A DNA stretch of 64,000 nucleotides from Lobosporangium transversale (taxonomy: Eukaryota; Mortierellomycota; Mortierellomycetes; Mortierellales; Mortierellaceae), in NCBI RefSeq assembly GCF_002105155.1, contig NW_019029015.1:124001-188000 (forward strand), given 5' to 3'. A program made the position numbers and the translations under genes. Positions within the stretch are counted from its first letter, which is position 1, and every line of letters begins with the position of its first letter. Under the pieces are notes generated by a model. It ran no database searches and had not been told where the DNA came from. It saw only the letters and a program-made list of their open reading frames with translations. This document shows positions 25,267-37,503 of this stretch, piece after piece.

Positions 25267-25895
25267 AGCTAATAATTAGTTTTTGTAGCAGGTACTTCTC
25301 AATATTTCTCAATATATTTTTTTTGCAAAACTCAACTCCAGTGCCAGCACAAGTATTTTATACCAGTCCTGAAACACTAAAATATGTATATTCCAACTGA
25401 AGGAGCGAAAAATGGTAGATGCGCAGAGTGGAAGCAATTGAAAGATGAACGTCATATTGTGATGATATAGCTCGGTACATGGTTTTTGCTGATTGTTACT
25501 GAGTTTTTTTATTTGCTTCCTTGGTACACAGCAGAGCAGCAGCCGCCACTGCTTGCACGGCCCAAATTTCGTTTGCGACTGAACGGATGAGCAGTGCCAG
25601 TATGTTTCTGTAATATGTTTCGTCATCAACAGGAATAGAGGCAGCGTTTTCCTTCACGTTATTGGTGGCAACGTTTCTGCTTATTCCTCGAATCAAAAAT
25701 GTGGAAGTATGCGAGCAAAAAGGAGTGAGTGATGTTGCAAAGCATGAGAGCCAAGCACTCTTTTCCTTGTTAAGAATCTGTACTTGATTTATTTGGCAAT
25801 GCTATGAACAAAACGCTTTTTTTTACAAAAAAAAAAAATCGTGCTAGACTAAAATCAACAGTCTGAACCTGCTGATTCGGGCCAGGACGCGAGTT
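25267..25895. other. Spacer with a possible gene fragment
   Basis: Between two convergent genes. On the minus strand a 66-codon frame at 25496-25696 (ending KEANKKTQ) is Ala-rich and protein-like, but it has no ATG and no clear upstream exon, so I treat it as a fragment or chance. Confidence 0.4.
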
Positions 25896-27992
25896 TTAGT
25901 TGTCGTCCTTGGTTGGCGACTTCTGATCCTTGCCTGCAGCGGCAGCGCGTGATCCCGAGTGCTGTGGCCAAATATAGTCTTGCTGGCTCCTAGTATAACC
26001 GTACTTGGCCACGAACTCCGCCACACCCTTTGGTCCTCGAGTGGCATGCGCATATGGGATGGGATCGATCTTGCCTTCGTCGATTACCTTGAGAATAGGG
26101 GTGAAGATCTTCCATGCAGCGTCAAGCTCATCATTTCTCACAAAATTGGAATGATCATCGTTCAATGCATCCAAGATCAATGACTCGTATGCATCAGGGA
26201 TAACAACATCATTGAATCGGCTTGAGTAAGACAGATCCAGGTCAGAGATGATAGTCTTCATACCCAGACCCGGTTCCTTATTCATCATCTTGACGTAAAC
26301 CGCCTCGCCAGGTTGAACGCGAATTACGATCTCATTGCGTGACAAACCCTTAAAAAGGCTACCAGCAACATCCTTGAATTGGATACGAACTTCGGTCTTC
26401 TGCTGATCAAGGGCCTTGCCACATTTGAGAACGAAAGGAACACCGGCCCAGCGCTCATTATTGATATAGATCGTAGCAGCAGCATAGGTAGGGGTCTTGC
26501 TGTCATTTGGAACAGCCTCATCATCAAGGTATCCGGGTTCTTTGCCATCCTCCGATGCGGTGTATTGGCCCAACAAGATATCATCCTTTTGAATAGGTGG
26601 AATGAATCGCAAAACTTTGACCTATTATTTGGAGATGATGGAATAATTTTAAAACGTTAATAAGCAATTAAAAAATTTAAAATCTGAATCATATCTTTGG
26701 AGCCAAGCCGCGGTCCTATCTCATCGCAGCCACATTCCTGTCTCATTTTTCGTCATCATTGGGTCTTTTTTTCCCCTTCCGACCTCTCATACCTTTTCAT
26801 CACGGACATCCTCGGCATCGAGAGAAACTGGAGGCTCCATCGCTACAAGGGTCAAAATCTGTAGCATGTCTATTGATAAAATTGACGATAGCATGATGTT
26901 AGGCTAGTATCATATTTCCCTCAAACATTAAAGTATTTAAAACAATAGCAAAATAAAGTTGTCATTAAAATAAAAAAGATAAGGGCTACTTACGGTTCTG
27001 CATCACATCACGAATAACACCAAATCCATCAAAGTAGCCTCCACGGCCCTCAGTACCCATCTTTTCCTTGAAAGTGATTTGGATATTGTCGATGCTATGA
27101 CGGTTCCAAACTGAGCCAAAAATGACGTTGGCAAAACGCAAGATCATCAAATTCTTAACCATCTCCTTACCGAGATAATGATCAATACGATAGATCTTAA
27201 AGCGGAAAAAAAAAAAAAAAAAAAAAAAAAGAATTAAAAATATTAATCTTGATGCAGATCACTCATCATGTTACCAACAAAAAGATATGTTGCAGAAAAG
27301 TAAGATGAGAAAAAAAAACACTAACCTCATCCTCAGGGTAAAGTTCGCCAAGCTCCTTGGCAAGTACGCGTGAACTCTCAAGGTCCCTGCCAAAGGGCTT
27401 CTCTACAATGAGACGAGTGGTCACATCCTTTTTATAGTTGTTTTTCTTCAAATGCTTCGCAACAGGAATGAAGACTGAAGGCGGCAGAGCCATGTAGAAC
27501 AACCTCGCAGTAGCGCCAGAGTCCTTCTCAACCTCCTGAAGCCTCTTCTCAAGCTTCTGGAAACCCTCATCAGTATCGTACTGGCCATCTTGGTATGAAC
27601 ACAACTTTAGGAATTTCTGAAGAGTCGCCTTCTCTTCCTCGGATTTGGTCTTGATATGTTTAGTGATATGATCCTCAAACTTGGCCTGATCCATCTTGGT
27701 ACGTGCATATCCAATAATATGGGTATTGGCGTTCAGATGTTTGTTCTTATAGAGACCAAACAATGCAGGGAAGGTTTTTTTCGTGGCCAGATCACCAGAA
27801 GCACCAAGCACTAATATCGAAATACGATGTAAAGAAAAATAAGTGGTTAGCATGGCGTACTGAAAACAAACGTACTCTTTTTATTCAGTAATGACATCGC
27901 ATGTATTTGCGGGAACGAAGAGTTGACATACAAACGACAGTGTAGAGGTGGTTAGAGCCGCCTTTTGCGCCCTCGCTGGTTGAAGAAGACAT
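25896..27992 (-). CDS. ZWF1: Glucose-6-phosphate 1-dehydrogenase
   Basis: Five exons, complement(25896..26621, 26793..26869, 26994..27195, 27326..27810, 27932..27992), join in phase to 516 residues, the normal length for the family. It oxidises glucose 6-phosphate to 6-phosphoglucono-lactone with NADP+, the entry step of the cytosolic oxidative pentose phosphate pathway and a main NADPH source. The NADP-binding motif GASGDLA is at 23-29. The family signature RIDHYLGKE is at 185-193 and contains the catalytic-site His/Lys region. The C-terminal ALDNDDHSNF and YGYTRSQ-like segments are also typical of the enzyme. An intron splits the code right before the GASGD loop. Long T-tracts (coding strand) lie in the introns. 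It ends about 2.5 kb from, and in the same direction as, the PRP6 gene. Confidence 0.96.
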
Positions 27993-28520
27993 GACGAGAC
28001 TGTGGTTTGTAGTAAATGAGAAGAAAAGGTGAATGCAGGAATGAAGTAAAGAAGCAATGAATTGAATGAATGGAGAGAGAAGAAAGAGAAAAAGGAAAAA
28101 AGAAAGAGAAGGGCCTTTTCCTTTTCCAACTTCTCACGCTACAAACGTCAAACGTCAAACGTCTCATACACACGCCATCATCCATCATGCTGACACCAAA
28201 GTTCAATAGGATAATAGATAATGATAACAAATCAAAAACGCGCAAAACGCGCCCCCTCTCTTCTCTAGTATTATGCTTCTGATCACCGCCCATGTGCCAA
28301 TACGAATATCCCACCATGGCTCTCCATATTGTACCCCGACTAGGCAACATTCTTTCTGCGATGAGGCGCAAAAGCTTTTTTATTTATTTTTTTTTTATTT
28401 TTTTTTGACTGCCCATATCCAATATTTAGTCACCAATAGGCCTTACTTTTTTTTTTTTTTTTTTTTTTTTTTACATTTTAATGAGTATGAATAATCTAAA
28501 AGCTTCAATACAGCAGAGTG
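27993..28520. other. Promoter of the dehydrogenase gene and 3' flank of PRP6
   Basis: G/A-rich on the plus strand at 28020-28110, so the coding-strand leader is pyrimidine-rich. T-rich runs at 28380-28480 lie beyond the PRP6 stop codon. No gene seen. Confidence 0.5.
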
Positions 28521-29648
28521 TTATGCAACCATATTAGGTGGTAATGAGGCCGCTACAAGGACAAGTATCTCTTCTAATGGTTTCCCTGCGTTTTTAAGAT
28601 CCTTGGCTACTGCTTGCCAGTACTCTCCATGCCGTGGTTCTGCAGCCTTGCATCGCATCACCAACTCTGCTTTTCTTGCCTCGTCACCGTATTCAACCTC
28701 AAATTTGTAGTGCCAGGCCCATGCATCGCCTAGATCTGAATCTGCCTTCTCTGCTCGAAGGAACCACGACCGTGCCTTCTCGACCTGTCGATCGGACCAG
28801 AAAAGACGAGCTGCTGTGATAAGGACATGGGCCGAGTTTTCTGACTTCTTCAAGGCGTCCACAATCTTGCCTTTACGCTGTGCTCTTGTCTCAAGCCAAA
28901 CGGATTCTGACCACAATAAGCCTGAAGTAGGACATTCCTGAAGTGCTTTCGCCATCTGTGCCCTGCCAAAATTAGCATTGTTTCCACGTAATTCGATCCG
29001 TACGGACTCCAACCTACGTATTAGTAGAAATATAAAGTGTGTTTATAAGGATTTGTCTTTTTTATTATTATTATTATTATTTTGAAAAAATGACATGCAG
29101 CATTTTAACACGTACCATAATTCTGGGGTCTTGGGATTTAATAAGCGTGCCTTGTCTAGCAAGGATCTTGCCTTAGTCAGCATTCCAGCCTTCTCCTCCA
29201 GTCTTGATGCCAAGATCCAGAGAGGTATTGATTTCGGACAACTCTTCAAGGCCTTGAGATAATTCTCTCGAGCCTTTTGAATATCACCACGGTCAACCAA
29301 GATTTGGCCCCGAATCATCCATAGTTTGTCTGCGTTAGGGTATTTGGTCAGGCCTACGTCCAATAGCTCCAGTGCCTCATCAATCTTACCCAACTGGCGC
29401 TTTAGGACAGCAGACTTCATCCACACCTTCTGGGTATCAGCCTTCTCTCGTGCCTTAGATAAGAGAAGTTCTGCACGACCATGCTCACCGTTCTCTGCTT
29501 CTAATTTAACTGCTGCCAACCAAATTTGTTCGCTATTGGGATTCGCTTCGAAAGCAGCATCCAAGATAGCACGAGCCGCTTGCACATCGCCCTAAAAGGA
29601 TATAGTTATTAAAATCTAATTTTTTTTGCCTGCTTACTCATCCAACCA

Positions 29649-29684
<36 letters not shown>

Positions 29685-31969
29685 TACCCCAATCCATTTC
29701 TCTTTGGCCCCCATAAGCCACAAGAATTCGGCTTGTGGGCAGAATTTGACAGCACGGACAAGCAATTCTTCCAAAGACTCCCTCGTGCCATGGGCCTTTT
29801 CCAACATTGCTGCACGTCGCCAAATAGACTTTTTGGAAGGGAAAGTTCTGAGAGCATGTGCATAAATCGCCCGTGCAGTGCCATATGACTGGCGCTCAAT
29901 AGCATTTTGTGCATCCTCCATCCAAGTTGATTTCAAATCCGCTTCTTCAATACCCATACCCACAGTGGCGCGGACAATGGCTTGGCAAGTGTTGATAAAT
30001 CCGTTCTTTTCACACTTTTCTGCTTCTTCAAGCCACTGTTCACGACTCAGTGCTGATTCCATGACCGATAGCTTTTTGATAGCATTTGCTACCAATTTCT
30101 CCACATCCTTATTGTTGGCTTCCTGCAAACAGAAAGCTGTAATCCAAATCTCGTGCGATGTTGGGATCTTGGCACGCGCCTGGTTCAAAACCTTCTGTGC
30201 ATTCTCATATGTCTCCAAACGTGCTAGCGCAATCCACAACTCCACAGAAAGCGGTACTAATTCAACTGCACGCGCAAGCAAAATGCGGGCGTTATTGGGA
30301 TCGTCCTCAAGTTCCACAGCAGTTTTCCAGAGCCTCACAGAATTGGGGACAAAGTCAAGTGCACGCCGAATAACCGTCTTTTTGGCCTTAACTGTTGTCT
30401 CAAGCTGTGCAGCATGAAGCCAAATCTTGACTGAGTGTGGAATCTGTTTAACTGCGTTTGCCAAAATCTTCTTTGCATTATCCGTGTTGTTGAGTCGAGC
30501 AGCCTCCAGCCATATATCTTCAGATTTCGGACATTCCGCGCACCCCTTATCTATGATTTGACGTGCATCTACCAATTTCCCAGCATGTTCTTCTAAACGA
30601 GCTGCAGCAATCCATCCTGGCGCATGTTTTGGATTAGTGGTGATGACTGACTTTAGCAAATCACGCGCTTTTTTAAGGTCACCAATTTCTGCCTCGCTCC
30701 TGATCACAACGCTATTGAGGCCTGTCAAATATCCTTTGGGATCAATCGTTGTCTTTCCAGATGCTGAATCAGCCATACGATCCAATCGCATTCCTAGAAC
30801 CTGCTTATTAGCCTCTCCGATCTCTCTGAAATTTGTCATTGTTCCTGGGACAGGTGTAGTTAATCCATTTGTCTAGATGATGATAACAATAACAAAAAAA
30901 GAAAAAGAGGAGAAAAAAAAAAGGAAGAGGGGTTAAGATATGTTGAAAAATGTAGCCCTAGAGGTATGATAGCGAGTTGGACAATACGGTAAAACATTAC
31001 CCGTGCATCCAACGTGGTAGCCATTTCTTCCTGTGCTCTTGGAAGGAGTGAATCAGGAGCGGGCGCAAACTTTTCTCTCAACTGTGCCTTTTTACGATTC
31101 CTTCCAGAGATATTTCCACCTTCAGGTAAGTTCTCCCATTCTTCTTCAGTAACAGCATTCAGTCCACGCTTCAATTCTGCAAACTGTGCTGTAATCTTTG
31201 GGCGTTCTTTGTTAAGCTTTTCTTCCATTTCCTTTTCTCGCGCCTCCCTATTATTACAAGCATCATTATGATTAGTAAAAGAAAGAAAAGGAAAGAAAAG
31301 GAAAAATTAAAATGAATGTCTCCACTTTTTTTTTGTGGTAAATTAAGTAGTGAATTCAACAGTTGACTGACCTTCTAGCCTTTCGGCGCTCGTCCAGTTT
31401 ATCATCAATAGCTTTATAAATTAAATCAGCCTCTTCATCATCAGCTTCATATGGAGCCGTGTCAAACAATCCCGTTTCATTGTCTGGGTCCTGATAGCGA
31501 TCGTCATCGTCATCCCCAGTATCAGCCCCCTTCCGTTTTGCTTGCTCCTGAAGTTTGAGGATATCCCTGTTTTAATATAAATATAAATATTTATGCAAAC
31601 ATAACATTAGTATCCAAATGAGTTATAGTTAATTGTCGGTGATCTCAAACACGCCTGATCAGTAACCAGGCAATATTCTATATGGCCATCCTAGACTTAC
31701 GCCTCAGTAGGACCCTCGCGAGCAGGACCAATATCGGACCGAGTGGTGAATCCAGTTGCACTGTTTTATAAAAAAAAAAAAAATAAAAATAAAAAAAAAA
31801 AAAAGTGAGTTAGCGAGAGAGTGAGAAAAAAATAATGGAAGCCCATGGAAAAACAATCATTAATTCCTGTTCTTTTCGTTCCTGACATGACTCATTACCC
31901 TCGTCCAAGACCAGCAATATAACCTGGGGGCGCTGGCTTCCCCATAAAGTCTTTAGTCGCCCCAAACAT
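28521..31969 (-). CDS. PRP6: Pre-mRNA splicing factor PRP6/PRPF6 (U4/U6.U5 tri-snRNP)
   Basis: Seven exons, complement(28521..29013, 29116..29591, 29688..30872, 31001..31247, 31372..31566, 31701..31760, 31899..31969), join in phase to 908 residues, close to 906 in fission yeast Prp1 and 941 in human PRPF6. The N-terminus ([21 protein letters not shown]) and the [16 protein letters not shown] region form the PRP1_N domain. From about residue 270 onward come tandem HAT/TPR repeats (for example [14 protein letters not shown] and WLEAARLNN). The C-terminus has the conserved [13 protein letters not shown] and [15 protein letters not shown] motifs. The protein bridges U5 and U4/U6 snRNPs in the nucleus. 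One intron interrupts the conserved ELWLES motif, and its phase-2 join restores the Trp codon. Confidence 0.96.
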
Positions 31970-32277
31970 GGTCGCTTAATAAAAAGAGAGAGAAGGAGAT
32001 AGAGGAGGAGAGGAGAGGAATGAAACGTGCAGAAGTAGCAAAAGGTTGAGAAACTCAAAGTTGATCATTTCAGAAATACAGGAGTGATACAATATGTCAC
32101 ATGACTACCCCCAAGCAATTCGCTGCGCCTCTTAATGTTACGTTTTGAGCGTTACAGGCGTAAAGCGTTATTAGCTGCGCCCAATCTTAGGTATCACTCT
32201 TTCTCTCCATATAATATCGCTTTGCAACTTCCCTTATTTATTCTTCCCTAAAACTTTTTTCCATAGCAATTGTCATC
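31970..32277. other. Divergent promoter region
   Basis: Separates the PRP6 start (31969, minus) from the tentative plus-strand start at 32278. The right side has TATAATAT near 32211 and a pyrimidine-rich stretch before the ATG. Confidence 0.4.
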
Positions 32278-32644
32278 ATGTTGAACCAAGCAATAGGTAT
32301 GTACAAAGTAAAAAAAACAAAATAAAATATATATCAAGGAAATCGTAAGATGTGGAGCAGATCAGCGAAAGACAGAGCATGTGGCCCAACGAAACAAGGT
32401 GGAGCACCGGAGAGGCCGGGTAAGGCTTGCTAGATGTCTGATCGGCACATTGTCGAAAAAATATCGATGATTGCCACTCGCAATGAATGCCAATCAGCTA
32501 TCAGTTAAAGCTTGTAAGGGATACAGAAGGCTTCAACAATGAGATCGCATCATTTAACAGGCAGTATTGAGTAGCTTTTATCTTAAAGTTCATAGTATTG
32601 AAGGGATGGTCCCCATCCCTTTTATTCCCAGTGATAATAGATAA
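32278..32644 (+). CDS. Tentative small three-exon gene of unknown function
   Basis: Exons 32278..32296, 32361..32419 and 32561..32644 have good donors (GTATGT, GTAAGG) and acceptors (GCAG, ACAG), matching phases, and give 53 residues ending in TAA. The middle part is basic and polar (DQRKTEHVAQRNK). The promoter-like sequence just upstream and tight spacing to PRP6 favour a real gene. I recognise no family, and the third exon could be coincidental. Only the first exon and its donor look strong. Confidence 0.3.
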
Positions 32645-34805
32645 ATTATGAATATGCAGCTCACCAAAAGATTGCTTCGATACTCAATGTCCTCATTTTG
32701 GCGCCAGTAATTATAGCAGCACAGTATTGCTACATAATATAAGTACATACATGGGATATGTCTTTGATATACAAATATCAGGAGCAAGGATAATAGCCAA
32801 CGTCGCGAGATGATACTTTATATCGAGAGCGTACACAATTGAGCCTTACTTACCGACTCATCCTTGGCCATTAAGCCTTTTCAAAAGCACTGTCGCACGA
32901 CTGGCTCTGCCTGTAGCCAGACGCTATCCAGTAACTTCATAGGTAAAGAAATAAAGAAAAGAGGAAAGAAGGATATATATATAAACAAAACAGGTGATGT
33001 CTTGCCACGAATGCGCACATTATATAAAGCCATGGCATGAGTATGCTCGTGAAAAACATCCTCTCAAAACTCCATCTGTTTATTGATTGGAATAGAGTTA
33101 GTTATAGGCAGCCCCTTCTAAAAAAAGACTGGTTTAGGGTCCGGAAGGGGTAAATCCACATCACTACGTCGTACAGTATAACGACGTTAATACTGTGTAA
33201 ATATATATATATATATATACATATACTATTGAACTGACAGAGTGCTCTACTGCCAATCTTAATGATTAATTGTGTCATACTCATCAACTAAACAAGTATA
33301 TAAGTCCTTCGACTCCGACATTATATACAATATGGAACTTGTTGAAGACCAGATCTTTTTTTGTAAATTGAGTAATTTTAACTTTGGATCCAAGCTTATA
33401 ATCATAAGAGCGGTATCAATGATGAGGTCTTTGATCTGTTCGTCAGTATTGATAATAGCCTGCCTACCTCGGATTGTCAAGCCTCTCTTTAATTTTTTTT
33501 TTTTATTTTCATTGAATCAATGCTTGCCTATTGAATCCTTTTGAAGAAAATTGGTCCATTTCTAGATCAGAGATTACGTCCGATCCTGGATATTAACCTA
33601 ATCCAGTTCAGTGCTGCTACACTCGTTCCATTTGCTCGTATCAGTCAAGCTAGAGTGCAAATAGAGCTATGTACATGTACCATATTTCTGACTAGAAATG
33701 GGTAAGGACCACGATCGGAAAAAAAAAGTGTATTGGTTTTTTTTAACCTCCACAAGGTTGCCGAGAGCTTTCTCTTCCCTACTTTACCAAATGACTCAAC
33801 TACGGGATAGAGAAGGGGCAAGGGGCTACAAGATACATTACATCTTTCAGGGAGCAAATATTCCAGATCTAGATAGGTTTCTATATTATATCTTTCTATT
33901 TTCTCTTTTTTTACATCTTTATTTTTGCTTTAGAGACGCGTGTAAAGACTAGAGATATTTTTGATTTTTGATCAAGATTTTTTATTTTTTCCTCTTTTTT
34001 GATGGGCTGAGTAGCGTCCATTCAAAATATCTAAAGACAGATCATGATGTATACAAAGTTAAGAGTACACATGTAAGGTATTCATCTAAGAAAAGATCCA
34101 AAAGTCCATGGGCTTTTTTTTCTCCATTTGTTTTTTTAAACTACAAGTAAACAACAAATGGTGAGTTGATTTGGGTGGCTGATTTTCCTTACATTCCACA
34201 TCCAAAAGATCTTTTTTTTTTTTTTTGCTTGATTTATTGGGCGTCCTGTCACGACTCACGAGATCTTTTATTTGCACTACAAGATCTTACCCTGCATAAC
34301 CGAAACTGTGCATTAAAGATGGCTCTCTTCTCACTAGAGACCTTGACTGTTTGAACAAAGAATAACTTTGGGTTAATTTTAGAGATCCTCAAGAGAAGGA
34401 GAAAAAAAGGGGGGAAACCCACCAAACCGTTGTTTAAAGATTTATTTTTGTCTTTTTTAAAGCCCATGGAAGCTGACCACGAGGTGTTACAAAGAGCATA
34501 TAATTAAGTTTGTGTAATCTTCAGGATTACACAAAAGAACTGGGAATGAGGTATGGGCAGAGGGAGGCTACGGGAAATACTCTTACTATGCCGCCCTGGC
34601 GTTTAAAGATCTGGGACCTGTCCCGAAATGTTTTCAAAAAAAAGCTGTTCTTTGTTTACATTCTTCACGTACTCTCCTACTTCTTCATGCCCATATTATA
34701 TACAAAGGATGCTTCACTTGCTGTGAAGCCTGGGCTACAAATCTATAGTTTTATGCATTCAGTTATTTCGCGTAAAGGCTCATAGACAATACTTCCCCCA
34801 ACCTC
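32645..34805. other. Gene-poor region
   Basis: No supported gene over 2.1 kb. On the minus strand at 33259-33487, a frame with no ATG but a preceding AAAG acceptor (RGLTIRGRQAIINTDEQ...) reads like a terminal exon of about 75 codons. No upstream exon was found, so it may be a gene fragment. TATATAAA occurs near 33023 without a following gene. Several T-runs and an AT dinucleotide patch (about 33199-33225) are present. Confidence 0.4.
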
Positions 34806-35571
34806 ATGCATCTTTCATTCATTGCTCTCTCTCTCTATTGGTTGTACACAAGGTAAGAAGCACAGTAGCTGAATATAGTCTCCCTTGATCAAGCTTTTTT
34901 TTTTTTTTTTTTTTTTTCATGTGCAGGATGTCCGAGTTCAGGCAAGACACACCCTTTGTGAGCAAAAGTATAATCACTGGAGGCGAAGTCCACTGTTTAT
35001 TGTCAGCATTTGAGCTCAGGAAGATGACATGGTCCCACCCAGACCTACATTTATGGATTAAGGACCACTCCACTGAAAAAGGTTTTTATTGTACAAATAT
35101 ATATATTATATTTACTGGGCGCTGGCTATTGCCAAATGCTGTGCTGTGGTGTCGTAACGTTGATCACCGGTGTTTATATTTTTATTAGCAACTGTTGACA
35201 CTAGAAAGATTACAGGAGCACAAGAAAATGGGCTAGTCGACAAAGAGGAAAGCCCCAGCCTTTGCATTATTATCATTGGTATTGGTCCAAAAACAAAAAA
35301 GTATAAATGGAGATGTGGATTAACATGCAGGAACGCTTTCTTGAGCAAAATAACTAAGGCCTTTTTTCTTGTCTTTCCCTCCTTTCCTGTTGTATCTTTC
35401 TCTCATTGCCTCTTTCCTTCTCCCTCTCTCTATCTCTATCTCTATCCCTATCTCTATCTCTCTCTACCAATCGACCACTTCCCCCATCCTGATCCTCCCA
35501 GAAGAACCCTGATTCCTGTCTATTCCTGTCCATTATCCTACTCGGTCATACACCTTACCTCTTGCATCTAA
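34806..35571 (+). CDS. Tentative small secreted protein
   Basis: Exons 34806..34852, 34927..35081 and 35189..35571 can be joined in phase (194 residues). Exon 1 encodes a short hydrophobic leader (MHLSFIALSLYWLY) that could be a signal peptide. Exon 2 has reasonable composition, with two intron boundaries at GTAAGA and a T-rich CAG. The 3' end is doubtful: the last 70 codons run through a pyrimidine-rich stretch that looks like a promoter or leader rather than protein, so the true third exon may stop or splice out near 35330. No family recognised. It may be a decayed gene. Confidence 0.28.
35410..35470 (+). repeat. (TCTCTA)n-like pyrimidine repeat
   Basis: Imperfect CTCTAT repeats in a C/T-rich stretch, possibly part of a leader or promoter. 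Confidence 0.7.
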
Positions 35572-36323
35572 TCCACATTTTTACCGCAACGCGCATATTT
35601 CTGCGCCTCATCCCACCGTCCTCCCTCCCTTTTTTTAGCAACACATCACGCATCATTGTTATTACCCCACATAGGCCTTAAGATCTCAATAATTGTCGGC
35701 ATTATCATCATTCCGAACAACCACTAATAATTTTTCGACTTCGACGTCTTCTCCACTCACCTTCCCCTTCAACTTGGAGCTAAAACAAGCCAATACTTCT
35801 TCCTCTCAGTGTCTTCTTGATTCAAGAACAACCCTTTTTTTTTTTTTTTTTATCATTGGTATCTAAAGACAGCGAAGGACTAAAGTTTTATCAGAAGGAG
35901 TCATATCACACCTTTACTCATAGGTGAGAATCATGAACTTTATAGCTATCCTTGGCTTTTTTTTTTAACCTTTCCCTCCTTGCACGTTAAATTCTTTTTG
36001 AGTTCATTCTGTTGTTTGACAAAGGGGTAACGGAAGCGACCGTTACAAAGATGAACGATCAAAGAAAATAACAACAGTAACAAAGAGCACAACGGAGGAA
36101 TACAAAATCAAAACAGATGAATGACTTTGACCACGGATGACATCCGTCTCCCGTCAGCATAAACATTATGAACAAACAACGAATAAGACATATTGTGAAT
36201 TGTGGTGCATGTGTATATGAATGTTGTGGGTGAAATGTGGATGTTTTTCTTTTTTTTCCCATCCCATCTTCCCATTAAAAACCCGTGTCCCACTCGTCCA
36301 TTCATTCCACAACATACCGCCCT

Positions 36324-36355
<32 letters not shown>

Positions 36356-37143
36356 CCCTCTTCACTTCTCCCATCCCACATCATTGCCACAACCTTTTCC
36401 TGTGTGTTGCGATCTGGCTCTTTGTTGAAAACCAAGAGTGGCGAGGACAGACAATGGGTGGCAGTTCCGCCTTGCTCCCTGTTTGTGTCTTTAAAGACTC
36501 ATCCTGTGTTGTCATTGGTTGGTGAATGTGGCATCAAACAACCGCAAAGATGTTGCCAAAGCGCGTTCTTTTCCTCCCAACTGTGTGAATTGCATCTACT
36601 TTGTGCCGTGTCATCTTTTTTGTGCCTGTCTTTGTGTCCTTGTATCTATCATCTTTTCTTCCTCCCTTTTTTTTTTATTTCTTCTCCACAATCCATCTCA
36701 TTCCTCCGCTTGGCGTAGCACTTCTTTCTCATATTGAACTCAACCCTGTTTGTCATAGTGCGTGGACGTTTGTTCTCACTACCTCACAACAACAGGTAAA
36801 AAACATATTAATACATCTTTTTCCCATGTTTCATTGGTCAACCTTTTTCATTTGGCACAGCTTACGGCAAGGATGATTGGCGAAGATCTAATACCTCATC
36901 ATACGCGTATTGGAATCAAAACGCGAAAACTAGATGAAAGGTATTCCTCTCTCCTCTCCTGGTGCGCGCATAAATGATGTATTTGAACAACAGTTTTGAG
37001 CATATTATTCAGCGAATTACTCCTATTTTTGCGCGTGCAAGAAACTATTGGTCTGCTTCTCGTTTCGTGTTGAATGGATGAATGAAAAATCAGCCCTTTC
37101 CCAATGTGTCACCCCCTTACTCCTTTACACTACATTTCACCTG

Positions 37144-37174
<31 letters not shown>

Positions 37175-37291
37175 TTGTGCGTGTATGTGTATAAGTGCTA
37201 GAGAATGGAAGTGAGGGAGATCCTGGCTGAATGTGTCAGCAATTGTTACTCATTGTTGTAAATAAGCTCTTTCTCCCTTTCTCATCGTCTC

Positions 37292-37322
<31 letters not shown>

Positions 37323-37503
37323 TCTTCTCATCCTCACATTCTATTCTTGACTTTTTTCTTTCATTCATTCTTTCTGCAAAACAACTTTTTTCTTTTTTTT
37401 ATTTTATTTTTCTATTTTACATCAAGTAGTACCACCATCACGCACAACGCCACTTATCTTTACTTTTTCTTTGTCACACCAATTGATTCTTAAACAGGTC
37501 CAA
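35572..37503. other. Long possible leader region of the 37504 gene
   Basis: C/T-rich DNA with several long T- and A-runs (for example 36327-36355, 37144-37172, 37298-37323) and no long gene. A possible 5' exon lies at 36861-36940: preceded by GGCACAG, containing ATG at 36873 and ending at a GTATTC donor. It encodes MIGEDLIPHHTRIGI, but its phase does not fit the frame of the next exon when joined at 37498, so I have not included it. Confidence 0.4.

Noticed and set aside
21031..25279. Many antisense and alternate-frame open stretches inside the NACHT-WD40 gene
   Set aside because: All overlap a single continuous coding frame with clear domains, and they lack motifs of their own.
25309..25696. 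Minus-strand frames after the NACHT gene as a real gene
   Set aside because: There is no ATG, no matching upstream exon and no recognised domain; kept only as a possible fragment.
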